This document shows positions 23,401 to 38,400 of a stretch of DNA of 64,000 nt, piece after piece. The DNA is from Sipunculus nudus (lineage: Eukaryota > Annelida > Sipuncula > Golfingiida > Sipunculidae). The position numbers and the translations under genes are program-made. The stretch covers positions 12,675,601 through 12,739,600 of the forward strand of contig CM049319.1 in NCBI GenBank assembly GCA_026874595.1. Reading direction: 5' to 3'. A model generated the notes under the pieces. It saw only the letters and a list, made by a program, of their open reading frames with translations, did no database searches and was not told the origin of the DNA. Within the stretch, counting starts at the first letter, position 1; every line of letters begins with the position of its first letter.

Positions 23401-26400
23401 GAAGACATGTTGATCTGTTTCTTGGCCACTGTAATAAAAGTGAAAAACTTAATCTCTAAGCTTTATTATATGGTATGATCTGTCATGGTTTGAAAATATT
23501 TCCATGTGTGGACAGGTCCTGAATTTGAGAGCTTTCATGCTTTTTTTTCATGCAACTTCAAAAGTTTTTTTTTGTATGTCCCCTTTACCAAGTCCTCCTG
23601 CAATCAGCTGTCTGATCCTTTTTTATAGTTCATAATTTCCTGCAAAGTCTAGTTTACATAATAAATTGATCTTTATGAAAGCAGGTGAAAGCATATCTAA
23701 CACTTCATTTACCAAAGCCAGTCACCAGAATGAAATTAAAGCTCTTTTAAAAAAACTTTCTCAAAATTTGCTGAATTCAAGCAATTTTACAGTCTAGATA
23801 ATACATATCACAACTGGTTGGAGTTTTAAATGCGGGAACCCTGCTGTGAGAACTGATGGTAGGGGTAAACACCATCAAAGGATATTACAGGTAAAATCAC
23901 TTAATGAATTATTTGCATGACACATAAAAAAAAGTCTTACCCCGCATATAATCCTCTACTGTACATAATCTGCACCCCATTTAGAGCCACAATCTTGATT
24001 GAAAAACCAATATCCATGTGTATTATACGACCCGACGGGAAAATGCGGATTGTATTCTGGGTAAGACGGTATACAACTTACTTGTTAGATCAGAGCAATC
24101 CAGGTCTTCTCCATCCATACATGATCCTGAGTCTAAACCAGGACTTGATGAGCTCGGCAACTCACATGCCCTGTAAAATGAGTATCAACAAATGTAGTCT
24201 TCTACTGGTAAACATCATTTTTAAGCATCATCCCTGCATGGTCCTTATCTACAGGCTTAATTATGTAAATATAATTTGTATATGTATATGTTAATTTAAC
24301 TCTTAGGTTTACCTGAGTAATGTTTGAGTAGAGTTGATATATTCTAATTCCTGACAAGGTACACTGGATTATCTGAATACTGTGTGGGTAGAAATGATAT
24401 ATTCTATTTCCTGACAAGGTACATGGGTTTACCTGAATACTGTGTGGGTAGAAATGATATATTCTATTTCCAGACAAGGTACACTGGTTTACCTGAATAC
24501 TGTGTGGGTAGAAATGAAATATTCTATTTCCTGACAAGGTACACTGGTTTACCTGAATACTGTGTGGGTAGAAATGATATATTCTATTTCCTGACAAGGT
24601 ACACTGGTTTACCTGAATACTGTGTGGGTAGAAATGATATATTCTATTTCCAGACAAGGTACATGGGTTTACCTGAGTACTGTGTGGGTAGAAATGATAT
24701 ATTCTATTTCCTTGGTCCATGGATTTTTGAAGCTGAGCATCGCAGCCTTCAGATGGACAAATGATCCGTCCCTGGCTTTGAACCTGTATGGCTCTGAGTG
24801 AATCCTCTCCTTGACCTTCAAAACTGCAATACAGAGAAATCAATTTTTATGTTGGATGCAATAATTTATGTAAGGCCACACAAAAAAGACAATTGTTTTG
24901 CAGTATCACTGCTCCTATCTATTTATTACATGACAATATCTCAGAACTGTCTTTTTTTGTTTTGCCTTTACCATGTGCCTATCTTGTTTAAAGATGAAAT
25001 ATTCAATATTTCACTTTTTCATTGATTCAGAATTAATGGTCTCAATTTTAAGGTAGACAGAAATTTAAATGTCAGATATTGTTGTTTTGTTTAATATTAC
25101 TTCACTAGAAAGTGTCTTGCAGTTACAGGGTGCGTGAAATAGCATACCTATAAAATAAATTTTTTAAATGTTAAAATATCACATGAACCTTATTGAACAT
25201 TTATAGAATATGTATACCAGTGGGAAAAACAGGTTTAAAATAATGTATACTTTATGGAGTCTAATATGGACTTGAAAAATTTTAGATTAATTTTAGATTT
25301 ATTGTTTTTTGCAAGGGATGCTACCTTTCAAAGGTAGAAGTAACAGCCGTAAGGCAGTTTGGAATGAAACTAATTAGAAACAGTTTCAGGTCATCTAACT
25401 GATATTACGGCTAACAAAAGCTGATGATAAAACACTCTTTGCACATTCACTCTTCCTTTCATAACTCTTTACAGTGAAAAGATATTGTGTTCTTTGACTT
25501 TCTGCCCCCACCCTGGGTGACACTAATATTACTCAGCAGCTGGTCTTGGCGGGGTAATTGAAATACTGTTATAGTCCTAAAATCATTATTACAAATAAAC
25601 TATAAAATTAAACAGTATATATTAAATTGACAATCTAAAATACATAAATCTATTTCAGAAACCTTGGCTTATGCCAAGAAATTAATTGGCTTAGAAAATG
25701 GAAAAATTTAATCCAATGTTGTAAATAAATTATATTGATTAACCTTTATATCCAAGTAACATCTCTAGTTTTACACAATAAACATTTAAAATGTGGTCAT
25801 AATTAATTAACTATTTCATCAACTTTTTTGCAAAAAAACTGGCCTATCTTTGATATAGCAAACCTTACATTTGGCTACTCAGACTCAGTAACATACAACA
25901 GAAACAAACCAGAACACATGGGTTCAACAAGTGACAACATGCTTCCATTGAATCAAAGGGACATAAATAAATTGAGGCACGGAATGTCTCCTGACGTGAC
26001 TGCTCTCCAAATCTGAGGCATCAGAGGTGTCAACGTATATCAAATATGCATGAACAGACAAAACTGAAAATATTATTGCAGGTTGGGCACCACCAGTCAT
26101 GTGTTCAAGATCAAGCTATAAAAGATCTTTGGACATGCAAATTTCAGGGTGATACATCAAACCACTCCTGAGATATGATTTTCAACAAATATATACACAC
26201 ACAGAAGGGCAGCATGTAAAAACATTGATAATGGCATCCCAAGTGTATGGACATACAAAATTTCATGTGGATATGTAAATAAAATTCATGGGATAAATGC
26301 ATGAATGTTATTTCATATACATGGTTGTAGGTGGTGCCACTTGTCTTAAATTAGAAATAAAGGTATACCCTAGATCTGTGGACATGCACAATTTCAGACC

Positions 26401-29400
26401 AATATTATGAAAGTCCAATCCTGAGATTTCTGTTATTATCACTGAAAAAAAAGATGCACAGATAGACATCATGCAAAAGCCTGTGGATTGTGCCATTAAT
26501 CTTTGTTAACCACCAGATCCTATATGACCCTATAATTAAGTGGTGTTTCCAAAGAACTATCGAGGGGTCTTAGCGGAGTTCTTCAGAAAAAAAATGGTGA
26601 AACACGCATGAAAACACAGTATCCACAAAACCCTGTTTCAGCAGATACAAATATGCATCCACTATGACCCAGAAATATAAAAAAATTCTACAAATTAGGC
26701 TGATAAATATTTACTTGAATTTTCAAATATGATAGAGTGCGACTGCTCACCTGTTTTATGGACATCGGCCATCTTTGTGATGTCCTCAAAGTGATAATAC
26801 TCATACACTGATGTACCTAACAATTCTTGTGGAAGATAGCCAAGGACAGTTGTGGCTCTGTAAGGAAAAAAAAGACAAACTGTAAAGAATGAGACTGCAG
26901 TAACTTAATTAATAATTAATACAACTATAGTACAACCCAAAGTCCCTAGGCTGGCTGAAATTGATTGATTTATTTGTTTCTCACACAAAAGTCACATATC
27001 TTCAGATACTGTACAATCAATCTTTCAATGGGAACCAAGGAAGCTGGAAACCAAGAAGTGGCAAATTATAATTCACTGAAAAGTCTCGAATTATTGACTT
27101 ATAGATTGCAGTAGAAAGTTGACACAAAATGTCTTGGCAAGTTAAAAATCTGACCACCACTGTCAAAATGTCACTGGGTAAACAGTACCTGAACAATCAG
27201 GGCCATGTTACTTTCAAGATTGATTGGTGAGAGTACTGTTCACTTGTGCTGACACTGTTGCACAGCAGAGCTAGAAAAAGAGTGCTGGAGTCTTACCAAT
27301 AATTCTTACTGATAATCTGAATCCTTCTTTTGTACTATTTATAGTACAAAATAGGCATTTAATGTTTATTGCAGGCTGTCATGCACACCCTTGTGGAAAG
27401 GTAGGACAGTAGAAGGAATAAAAATAAAGAAAAAAAGTCGGACAAACTTAGGATAAAAGGTGGAAAAAGTAGGTCAGAAGTAGAAATATGGAGGGAAAAG
27501 GTATGACAAAAGTAGGAAATGGAAGGTAAAAATTAGGACATAAGTAGGAAAATGAAAGGAAAAATTAGGACAAGAAATATATAAAAATACATAATATGAC
27601 AAATGCAGGGAAATTGAAGGAAAAGTAAGATGAAAGAAGGGAAATGGAAGGAAAAAAATAGGATCAAATTACACATGTAACCACACATGTAACAACATTA
27701 TTCATGCTCATTCTTGATAGAAGAATCCAAAAATTTATATTACAAAAACATATTTAAGCCTTTTTTATGTGATTCTTAGTTTGTCCCTGCAGTTTTTAAG
27801 TCACATCATGCTCCAAACTGTCCATAACAGTTTACTTAAAATAACACAAGGGCAATTTCACAGCAATTCATAACACTTTGACACTGCAAAACAATGGAAT
27901 AACAAAAAAGTAGGAAAAAGTAGGAATTGAAACAAAAAGCTAAGATAAATAGGACTGAGACAAAAAATATGAATAATTAGGAAATGTAGGATCACTTGAC
28001 AGCCTGCTACTGAACAAGAGTGAAGGTAACTATACAATTAGAACCATATGTTATCATTATTTTATTATATATACTGGCTAGAAATAATAGAGAAATCATA
28101 GATGTTGCTGATACATTTTTGCAAATCTCTGAGGTTTTAATCAAGATTGCACTTATTTGCTTTTGCGGTTCAAGTCAGGGAGCTTCAGCACCCTACCAAC
28201 ATATGTGTACACCCTACCTTTATTATTTATCATCTTTGTCAAAGTATGTCTTGAAGCTGTGTTGAGGTATGTTTAATTGGCATGCATACAATTACAATTG
28301 TTTATTTATATGAAGCTGATTAAATCAAGATTTGATTATCTTCCGGTACTATACACTGATAAGCTGATATCATATAGCTTACAGACATGATTTAGCTTTT
28401 TCTAATATTCAGTCAGATCATGAATTCAGTAGGCTGTGGTCGCCTACACTGGAAGATCATGCCAAACCCACAAGTTATCAAGATGATATATCACACAAAC
28501 TCCCCTCTGCCCTTTATCTCCTTTTTAAGTTGCACAATTTACAACACTGCATTCAAAGTCCAGCTCGGACTGGCAATTATTAGATCAAATATTTAGTGCC
28601 TTTCATATGTATTTTTTGGCAGCAAGGCACTTTATAAAAGACAAAATATTAGACAGTTGGAGGCAAAAAACACCAGCAAAATTGCAACTCTGTTAAATAA
28701 TGACAACAGAAATACAGAGAAACCTGTGTAAAGAGACCAGCAGTGGTACTGAATAAAAGCAGTCTTAATTCACAGGTGGTTTTTTGACAAGTCAGTAAAA
28801 AGAAATGTGAATGTGTTTGGTTCACTTAAAGGTCGTCTTAATAACAGACACAGGTGGTCACATTAGACACGTGGTCTTTCAGACAAGTTCCACAGTACAG
28901 TCTGACCTGAAGAGTTACACTTCAATTAATGGGCTTCAAACAAGAAATCTGATGCCTGAGATCACCATGACTGGTAGTCATTAAAAACAAATGGATATTT
29001 GACATGAACTTTACTTGTGTGCCTAAAATATTATAAAGGAATGATATGTTCCACAATATAAAGCCCTCTGACATTGGAAATATGACGCAGCACTTCAGGT
29101 GTCTGTCAGCAGAATTTATTCTTGATGAAAAAAACTCTCAAGGACTGAATCTGCATATTAATGTCAAGGTGAACGAGACAATGTCAATACCCAGAACAAT
29201 TCCCACATGATTATTTTGAATCTGGCTCTAAATGTGGTACCAATACCATTTTGACTTAAGCTGTCTCAAAGTCATGTTGACCATAGTGGTCTGCAAGTAA
29301 TGCTTGACACTTTAGGAACATGCATTTTTCATCCTTGCACATTATATTCTAAAGAAGCCCTCAAATTTCCAGTCTAGCATTCAGTATCATGAAACTTTTC

Positions 29401-32400
29401 TAATGTTATCTTTTTCAAGTTTTTTTTTCTAATATTCTCAGCTGCACATTCATTATCAGGAAAATTCTGTGTGTACCTTGGCTAGGAACCAAATATACAT
29501 GATTACCATAATTTAAGGCAATCTCATATCAATATTTAAATATTTCAACAGCAAGGGATATAAAGATTAACCAACTAATCACAAATAGTGAAGAAGTTGA
29601 TAGAAGATAAATAAAATCAATTTGTAGAAGTGCAAATGCAATATATGGTAAATATATATGCACCTGATAGTCAAAGGATTATTGGGTTAATTAGTAAAAT
29701 AGGACAGAATATGGATATATAAATATGGAATTGGCACAACCATACAGCAAACCATATGTCTATCAGTTGAAATTATGACAGACAAACACGGCTCAATGTA
29801 CAAACACATACAATCATTTTACACATCTTGTAGGTTAAAGTAGTTTTTCTACACATGTTCATCTCTCTTTGAACGATCAAACTGTGACATCCAACCTGGG
29901 AAGTCCCGTCTGGCAATTTGTAATGAAATGACTTTAGTCTCTCATAAGTAAATCTGAATTATCAGTAATAATATTATCATGCTGTATTCTGTCGCTGTGA
30001 ATTTCTATTTATAAAACCTACAATGTACCTGCATATATACTAACATTAAATTCACATCACAGTCACTTATTTGCACTCAATATTCTTATTTGTTTCTATT
30101 TATAGCACACTAACTTAACTGAATTTACACCATTTTATTTCTTTCTGCTTTAAATTCTATCTTTCTTTTCTATAATTTATATGTTTCATATATTAATATA
30201 TATCTTTGGTATTTTTCCTGTTTAACGTTTCTATTTAATTCCTTTCATAATTCACTTTTTACATGACCTTTTAAAACAAGGGACCTATGGGTCACGACGC
30301 TCAGCTGTTATATATGATAAAAAAATATTATTTAGAAATGAGGCACATGCTGGTTTTGTGTGGTAATAAATATAAGCTGTATTATGAGTTGTTGTTGTTT
30401 AGCTTATGTATGATTTTGATAGTACCGTTGGAGACAGGGAAGAGGATTGATTTCATTTATTTTATTAACAAATGGAGTACTATTGTCACACAGATTTTGA
30501 CTTGGCCATATAACTTATAAGCAGAATATATAATATAAGGGTTTAACTATTAATTAAAAAAAAAATTACCAATATTGTCCCAAATATAATTTTTATTAAA
30601 AATAATAAGAGAATCATGTGATTTTTTAAAATGAAATATAACTGAAATGATTATTAAAATAATATTAAAGAATATATTTGCACTGGTATTCATATACTTT
30701 CATTTTACCTGAATTCCCATTCTTTATGCAAGAAATTTTATAATGGAGTACATAATCATATTCATATTTAAATACAATTACAAAGTATTCGCACTATGTC
30801 TGGTGTTTATTCAGTTTTCACTAAACAATGATGTTGAGAATCCAGAATATACAAAATTCACACATTTAAATAATGATCATAAGTACCTGGTTTTATGGCT
30901 TTTATTTATATTAAAAAATAACTGTAATAAATTCATTTTGGACTAATTTCACATCAATGTACACACTAGACACAGTAGGAATCTGAATTAATATTATCAA
31001 CTGCATCTTTGTCTATCATTAATTTCCTTCATATGATCCCTAATGATTAGTAATGAATGATATGATTTACTTCTTTATCATTAAAATTGAACTGAAAAAT
31101 ACCATAGGTGACTGCATGGTGTTATTTGGAATACGTGACATTCTATCCATCGATACAAGATTCTTATATCATCAGTAACTGCAAGTTAATTTCCTGTTAT
31201 TATAAACTAACAAATTCCTTTTCAATTTTTCCTTAATTTTTTATTAAAAACCAATAAAAATTTATTAATTTATTGTTTATTGTTATGTAGTTGGTTAAAA
31301 CTACTAGATGAGTTGGGTTGGACACCTGGATCAACTGTGGCTGGCCATAAGCTGCCTGGATTCTGGTGTATGCCTCGCCTCAAGCGTGCATAATTTGCTG
31401 AAAGTTCAACAAGGTCAATATACAGGTGACTCAAGAGGGGCTGGAGAGAGCCAAAGTCTGACAGGGTCTCATAAAAACATTAATAAAAGCTACAATTTTT
31501 GGCCAATTTCTTTCAGCTTTCTAAACTTAAAAGCTGAAATCCTTATGTTTGCATGATATGAAAATTATATCAACAGTGCTCACAGGAAACAAACGTGCCA
31601 TGGTCAAAATTGGCCAAAATTTAAGTTACTAATTTTACATTAATACTAATAACTTATAAAATTTGAAAAATTCATAACTAATTTTGGGTATTCAATTGAA
31701 TCTTGATTAAATAATGTTACATCCCTGACAAAAAATCTCTAGCTTCAGCAATCCCCTTGTTAAGGGAGTAAATATATTTCTTGATTTTTTACAAAGTGCA
31801 TTATGTTTGGGCCCATAACTTAAAACAATTACGCAATACTGACATCATTCTGGCATGTGCATAGAGAATGAAAAATATGTATATTATTTATGACTAAAGT
31901 CAGATCAGTGGTTTTGATATTAGGCAGTCTTGAAGTGTAACAATGGGTTTTTAATGAAAAATGAAGTTTTTCATTAATATCTTGAAGGTATTAAGTCCTA
32001 GTGACCAAATTCTTGGCATGGTAGGGGATTTTGGAGACATCTAACTGTATGCCAAATTTAAGGAACTAAGAGCTGAAGCTGGGGAGCTGAGCTCTTGCAA
32101 ACTGCATAACACTAGCTTGATGTAAACAATGTTACATGGTGCTTGAAAACTTGAATAAAATCTACAGTATTTGATCAACTGGTTTCAAATTTTGGTGTTA
32201 ACAGTTGAAAAGCTAACAAAAACATGCTGTGAAAATTAAATCCACAGTACTTACAGGAAAAAAACGTGTCATGGTCAAAGTTGGCAAAAATTTAAGGTAC
32301 CAATTTTTTAAATTTTTTTAATATTTTAAAAAATTTAAAAGATTTTCATCTAATTTTGGGTATACAATTTAATTTTGATTAATTAAAGTTATATTCCTGG

Positions 32401-35400
32401 AAAAAAGGTCCATAGCTTTAACATGTTTTGTGTTAAGTGATCAAATATCTTTCCTGATTTTTTACAAAATGCATTATGTTTGGGTCCATAACTTTTTTAA
32501 ATTATATAATACAGACATAATTTCTTGAATGTACATAGGAACTATATAGAGGAATATTTATGGTAAATATGAGGAAAAACAGATGAGTGGTTTTGATATT
32601 AGGCAGTCCTGAAGTGTGAAAATAGGTTTTTAATAAAAAATTAAGGTTTTTCCTTAATTTCTCAAAGGAACGAAGTCGTAAAGACCCAGTTTTCGGCTTG
32701 GTAGGAGATCTTGGGGACATCTAACATTATGCCGAATTTTGGATTCCTAGGTCTTACGGTTTCAAAACGTGCCACATCTACGGACGGACGGACGGACAGA
32801 CGGACAGACGACGGACAATGGACCACGACTATAGCTCAGATGACTTATAGTCAGCTGAGCTAATAAACTGAGGATTTTACTTAATCTTTAATTGTACAGA
32901 AGATCTGCTTCATTGAATTTCCAATAAATAATAATATAAAACTAGAATACGGGTAGTCAAGAAGCGACTACGTGTATTCGCCTAAATCAGAGTGGAACGG
33001 GTGAAGTTAGGCATGGATTAAGTGGCAAGGGGAAATAGAGTGAAGTGTTGCATATTAACAGGGATGTCTGCAGCCAAATTGTGTATGAAGGTTGCCCCCC
33101 CCACCACAAAATCCAGAAAGCCGTCCCAGTTGTATACATATGCAAAATTTAAGGCAGATAAGTCAAACAACTACATGTATATGAGTGATTTTAGCCCGTG
33201 GCAGACAATCAGATGGACGCTGAGCAAAAATGGTTGCAGGTGACAACACCAGTTTTGCGTATGATAAAGAGCTATGTGAGAACTATACACATGCAAAACT
33301 TTGGCCCAATCGGTCAAACGGTTCCCAAGATATGAGCTTGGATGTCTGCTGCATAAACTAGAATGCAGGTGGCTCCACCTGTTATAAAATCAAGAGAGCT
33401 GTGGGGGATGTATAAACCTGCAAAATTTTAGCCAGATATGTCAAACCACTGCCGAGATATGAGTGATTTTATCCCATGGCAGACAAACAGACAGGAGCTG
33501 TGCAAAAATGGCTGCAGGTGGCGCCACCAGTTTTGCGTATGTTATAAAGCTCTCCAAGGGCTACATTTGTGCAAAAAAATTTTCCTGATCGGTCAAACGG
33601 TTCCCGAGATATGAGCTTGGATGTCTGCAGCTAAACGTGAATGTAGGTGGCGCCACCTGTCACAAAATCAGAGAAGCTATCCAGGATGTATAAGCATGCC
33701 AAATTTCAGGTGAATTAGTCAAGTCACTGCAGAGATATGAGTGATTTTAACCCAAGGCAGACGAACAGATGGACACTGTGCAAACATGGTTGCAGGTGGT
33801 GCCACCATTTTTTGTGTATGTTATAAAGCTCTCCAAGGGCTACATTTGTGCAAAAAAATTTTCCTGATCGGTCAAACGGTTCCCGAGATATGAATTTGGA
33901 TGTCTGCAGCGTAAAAGTGAATGTAGGTGGCGCCACCTGTCACAAAATCAGAAAAGCTATCCAGGATGTATACGCATGCCAAATTTCAGGTGAATTAGTC
34001 AAGTCACTGCAGAGATATGAGTGATTTTAACCTAAGGCAGACGAACAGATGGACACTGTGCAAACACGGTTGCAGGTGGCGCCACCATTTTTTGTGTATG
34101 TTATAAAGCTCTCCAAGGGCTACATTTGTGCAAAATAATTTTCCTGATCCGTCAAACGGTTCCCGAGATATGTGGGTTTATGTGTGGAAACAGACGCACA
34201 AACGGACGCAGAGCGCAGAGGAAAGGTCAGAGGTCAAAACAAAATCGGGGTGCAGCAGTTCACATGTGACCCGAACATAATCCTTGGTTTTGTAAAATTC
34301 CGCCCAGCGGTTACGGAGGAGTTCTCCGGAAACCTACGCGGCGGCGGCATGCAGCTGAAAACATAGTATCCGCAAAACTCTGTTTTGGCGGATACAAATA
34401 TGTATATATATATTTCTAATCCTATAAGAAAAAAAGAAAAAATAATGAAATGCATTTTATACTACTAAACTGTCATATTTTATGACATTTTCATAACTTT
34501 AATGGAATTTTCTAACATTTTCGGGGCTTCTCAAATACTAACAAGTGACCCATGGGTCATAAAGCTCAGCTGACTGACATGTTGATAATATGTCCTTGCA
34601 CAGACAACTAAATAAGATAGGTGGCATCATTGTTCATGCATATTTGCTCAAGTTCATCAAGACCCATAAGCACAACAAATTTGATAACAATCAAACCAGC
34701 CTTTCATGAGGAATCCGGCAATTTGTGTGTATTTTGCATTATTTCTGGGGTGCTCAAACATACCCCAAAACTCTGAAAATATAGGTCACTGTGACCCAAA
34801 TTCAGGGTTCTGGGGAGAACTTTAGAGGAAGTCTCAGGATGCCAAGTTAGAAGATTCTTGGCCCCATGGTTACTATTTGTGCCCTACTTTGGTATCAATT
34901 TTCAATTTTTCTGGGGGGTACTTCAGAGCCCCATAGCTCGGACAATATGGGTGACAGAAACCTTATTCCAGGTTTCCAAGGAGACTTTTCATGGACCTCT
35001 CTGGATGTAAAGTTAGAAGATTCCAGGTCCAGCAGTTACGATTTGTGCCCTGTTAACAGATGACCCCATCTTTTAAGGTCTCAAAAACAGTCTGCAGAAA
35101 CTGATGAAACACTCCATGATCAATATCCACATGCAAAGAATCATGGTGATCAATGCATTAGTTGTTCAGATATTTGAGCTTTTGTATCAAATTTTTCATT
35201 ATTCTTGGGGAGGAGGTTACTTTGGAGCCCCATAGCTTGAGGAATATGGGTAACAGAAACTTAATTTCAGGTTTACCGGGAGATTTTTCATGGACCTCTC
35301 TGGATGTTAAGTTAGAAGATTCTAGGTCCAGTGGTTACGATTTGTGCCTTGTTAACGGCCGGACGGACAAACAGTGATTGCTATAGCTTAAATGACTTAC

Positions 35401-38400
35401 AGTCAGCTGAGCTAAAAATTGATGACTCCTTTCAAGATTTAAAAGCGCCTTTGAATCTGAGCTAAGGTTTTGGTTTTTATCGGCATCAACACAGTATGAC
35501 TCACCTCTGGTCTATATATGTGAATTTGCCATCTATGGAGTGTCTTGATATGAACTGTAATGGCCGTACGTTGATTTTTGTTTCTGTCACTAGAGGGGGC
35601 TGGAAGGGGGGTTGAAGCTGTCCAATGGCCACTAGACAACTCAAGTTACATCCATCATTCTCAAGTTCATTATCTTCCTCGATTCCCATCTTAGCGGGTG
35701 GCCATGATTTTAAGTAACTTGTGCAGTGTATGACAGAGTAATTTTTTCGATCTGAAATATAAAGTGAATGCATTCAAAGCCATGTTCCCATATATTTCAT
35801 ACATTATTTAAATATATATTTCATTGGCCTTCTGTGGTTCATAAACTACACAAATTACATCACTCCCTCTTTTAATCTGAAACAACAAATAACATTTTTC
35901 AAACTTTGATATATATTCATTACAATCACAATATTTTACCTATTAATATTAGATTAAATCAAAACACTGTACCAAAGTTTTTAGTTTCTGTATTTGTGTA
36001 CTACCTGTGCCAATTATTCTTGGTTGAAGTCTTGGCTGGGCTGTGTCAAATATTTTTCCAGTATTTGTATGGTGAATTGGCCTTATTATATGTGAGGCTT
36101 GAGTCTGTACATGAACCTTGTAGTATTAGAGAGAGTCAGCTGCTGGTTAGTAGTGATAAAATGGTCATTCTCTTGAACTGAGATTCAGCTGTTCTTGGGC
36201 TTGGGTCTACAGACGCGCTGTGTTGTGTAGAATGGCTACATATGAATATCAATGTAAATTTGTTGATGGTCACTATAATAAGTCCAAATTCCTTGAGATG
36301 TTGGAAGTGGAGATAGATTTGTCCAAACATGGTCTAAATGAGAGCCACTGTGGTGCGTTGGGCCAGTGTATCCTTTCCTAGGTAATCTTCAAATTGTCTG
36401 TACAAAATATGCTGTGAAAATGTAATGCCGCTACACGAGTGACTCAAAAAAGATTCATCCATTTCTGGCCTGCTGAAGGAGACACCAGCAACTGAACACC
36501 AAACTGTGTAATACTTTTTTTTCCCTTCTGACCCAAATATCAATAAGCTTCTCCCTTAGGCCATGGGTGATACATATTATGAATCCTATCCATCATATGT
36601 AAGGGGAGTTATTATGCAGAAACAAATTTGATTGTTCATCAAATTCTTTGCGAGTTATTGCATTAACATCATTTGAGAATTATCGCCTCTGTTAAGGTCA
36701 TCCATCTTCGAACTTGACCTAGCCCTTCATAACAAACATTACTGGTGCAAGTTCAGGGAGTGTTAGTCAAATTGTGTGCAAGCTATTTGGTTAACATCAT
36801 TTTAGCATTATCCCCTGTGGCCTTAGAAATCCTTCAAGGTCACCCATCTTCAAAAATGATGTAGCCCATCAAAAGGTCCATCACTGCCGTGAGTCTGGGG
36901 GACTTATATGAAATCCTTTTTACGAGTTATTGTGTTAACAAAGTGTGTCCTTTTGCATTCATATTTGCTAAGAGAGTTCAACCTTACTAGGTGTTCAGTA
37001 ATGGCTTTTACCGCATAACTTACAGAAATTGGCTGACTATGACCATATATCATGCCTCGTTGCTGTTGACATGAGAACCTGTCCTATTGTTAAGGTGGAA
37101 CAAACAATTATGGTTTCAATCATGATTTCTGCCCTGCTAAAAGAGGGACCTAAAATTTAAAACTGAACTGTGATTAACTTTTTTGACCTCCAGACCCCAA
37201 AATAGATAAGGATCTTCCATAATTGATGGTTAAATATTTCAGGTTTGAACTCAATCAATCAATCCTAACTTGAGTTATCATCCGGAAAGGAATTTGTGGA
37301 CAGACGGACAGACAGCTAGACAGAAGGACGGACGGACAGACAGACAGACGGACAGGTCAATTACTATAGGGCACCCGCTTTTCAAGTGGGGCCCTAAAAA
37401 TATAATATAAATATAAGAATTACGATATGTAACCTTACTCTTATCATTTTTTGTATTGTACACAAGGGACCCTTGGGTCACTGTGCTCAGCTGAAGCTGA
37501 CCTTGAGGGTAAAAATCTAAAATAATATCAAATCGAGATAAAGTCTATGAGGAAAAGGTAATATAGGCCATGGCTGGTTGACATGATTGGTTTGTATTGA
37601 TGATTGAAGATTTTGTTGCAAATAATATTTTGTGATCTGACCATGTGTTTCCTTATGTGAAACAGAAGCATGTAGGCAGTTTGTGAATATAAGATCTATA
37701 CTATTACCATAATAATACTGACTTAATTTCTGACATGTACATAGAAACAATACAAGGGGAATCTTTATGGTATATATGAAGAAAAACAGTTGAGTGGTTT
37801 TGTTATTAGGCAGTCCTGAAGTGTAAAAATACAACATGTAATCTTTCTTATTATAATTTGTAAATCTCTTAAGCATTAGTGATATCAGGAAAAGTACAAG
37901 TATATTACGTAAGAAGGAAAGCATGATTAATCTGTTGGATCTGAGAAATTCAGTAATTAATTTTAAAGGGACCCATTCACATACCAGGTATGTTGAATAT
38001 AGATGGAATATTTTGTATTCACCTTAAAATATAATATCTACTTATATTACATTACAGTACAAAAGTGGAAAAAGCTTGCATCGGGCCCAAAAAAGTGTTG
38101 CAAATATAAACATGGCACACATGTCACCTGGTGGCCATACCATGCAACTAAAATAAAGATTTTCAAGCTTCCCATCAGTGTTTCATTTGTTTTTCTTCTT
38201 TCATTTTACTTCTTGTTTGAGAGTAGTTGCACATGTGCCAGATTAGTCCTCTGGTCACTCAATCTTGTCATGGTTAACAGACACAGATGAATTATGTTTA
38301 CTCACACACAGAACCATAACAATGTACAGTACAGGTTAACTATAGATCGTAACCTTGGGTGGTTTGATGGTTTTGCCTGCAAACTTTTGTATTCGGCCAA

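Larger units (their letters stand above)
26858..35504 (-). other. BMAL1 intron (8.6 kb) packed with repeats
   Basis: Contains a purine-rich tract, a MITE, two family 1 elements and one family 3 element. The remainder (28900-30275 and small gaps) shows nothing recognisable. Confidence 0.75.

Noticed and set aside
24202-24843. 213-residue minus-strand ORF and 126-residue plus-strand ORF with repeated [10 protein letters not shown]-like / [10 protein letters not shown]-like peptides
   Set aside because: Both are readthrough of the 60-bp array, which has a period divisible by three; the true coding frame of the exon is a different one and ends at 24673.
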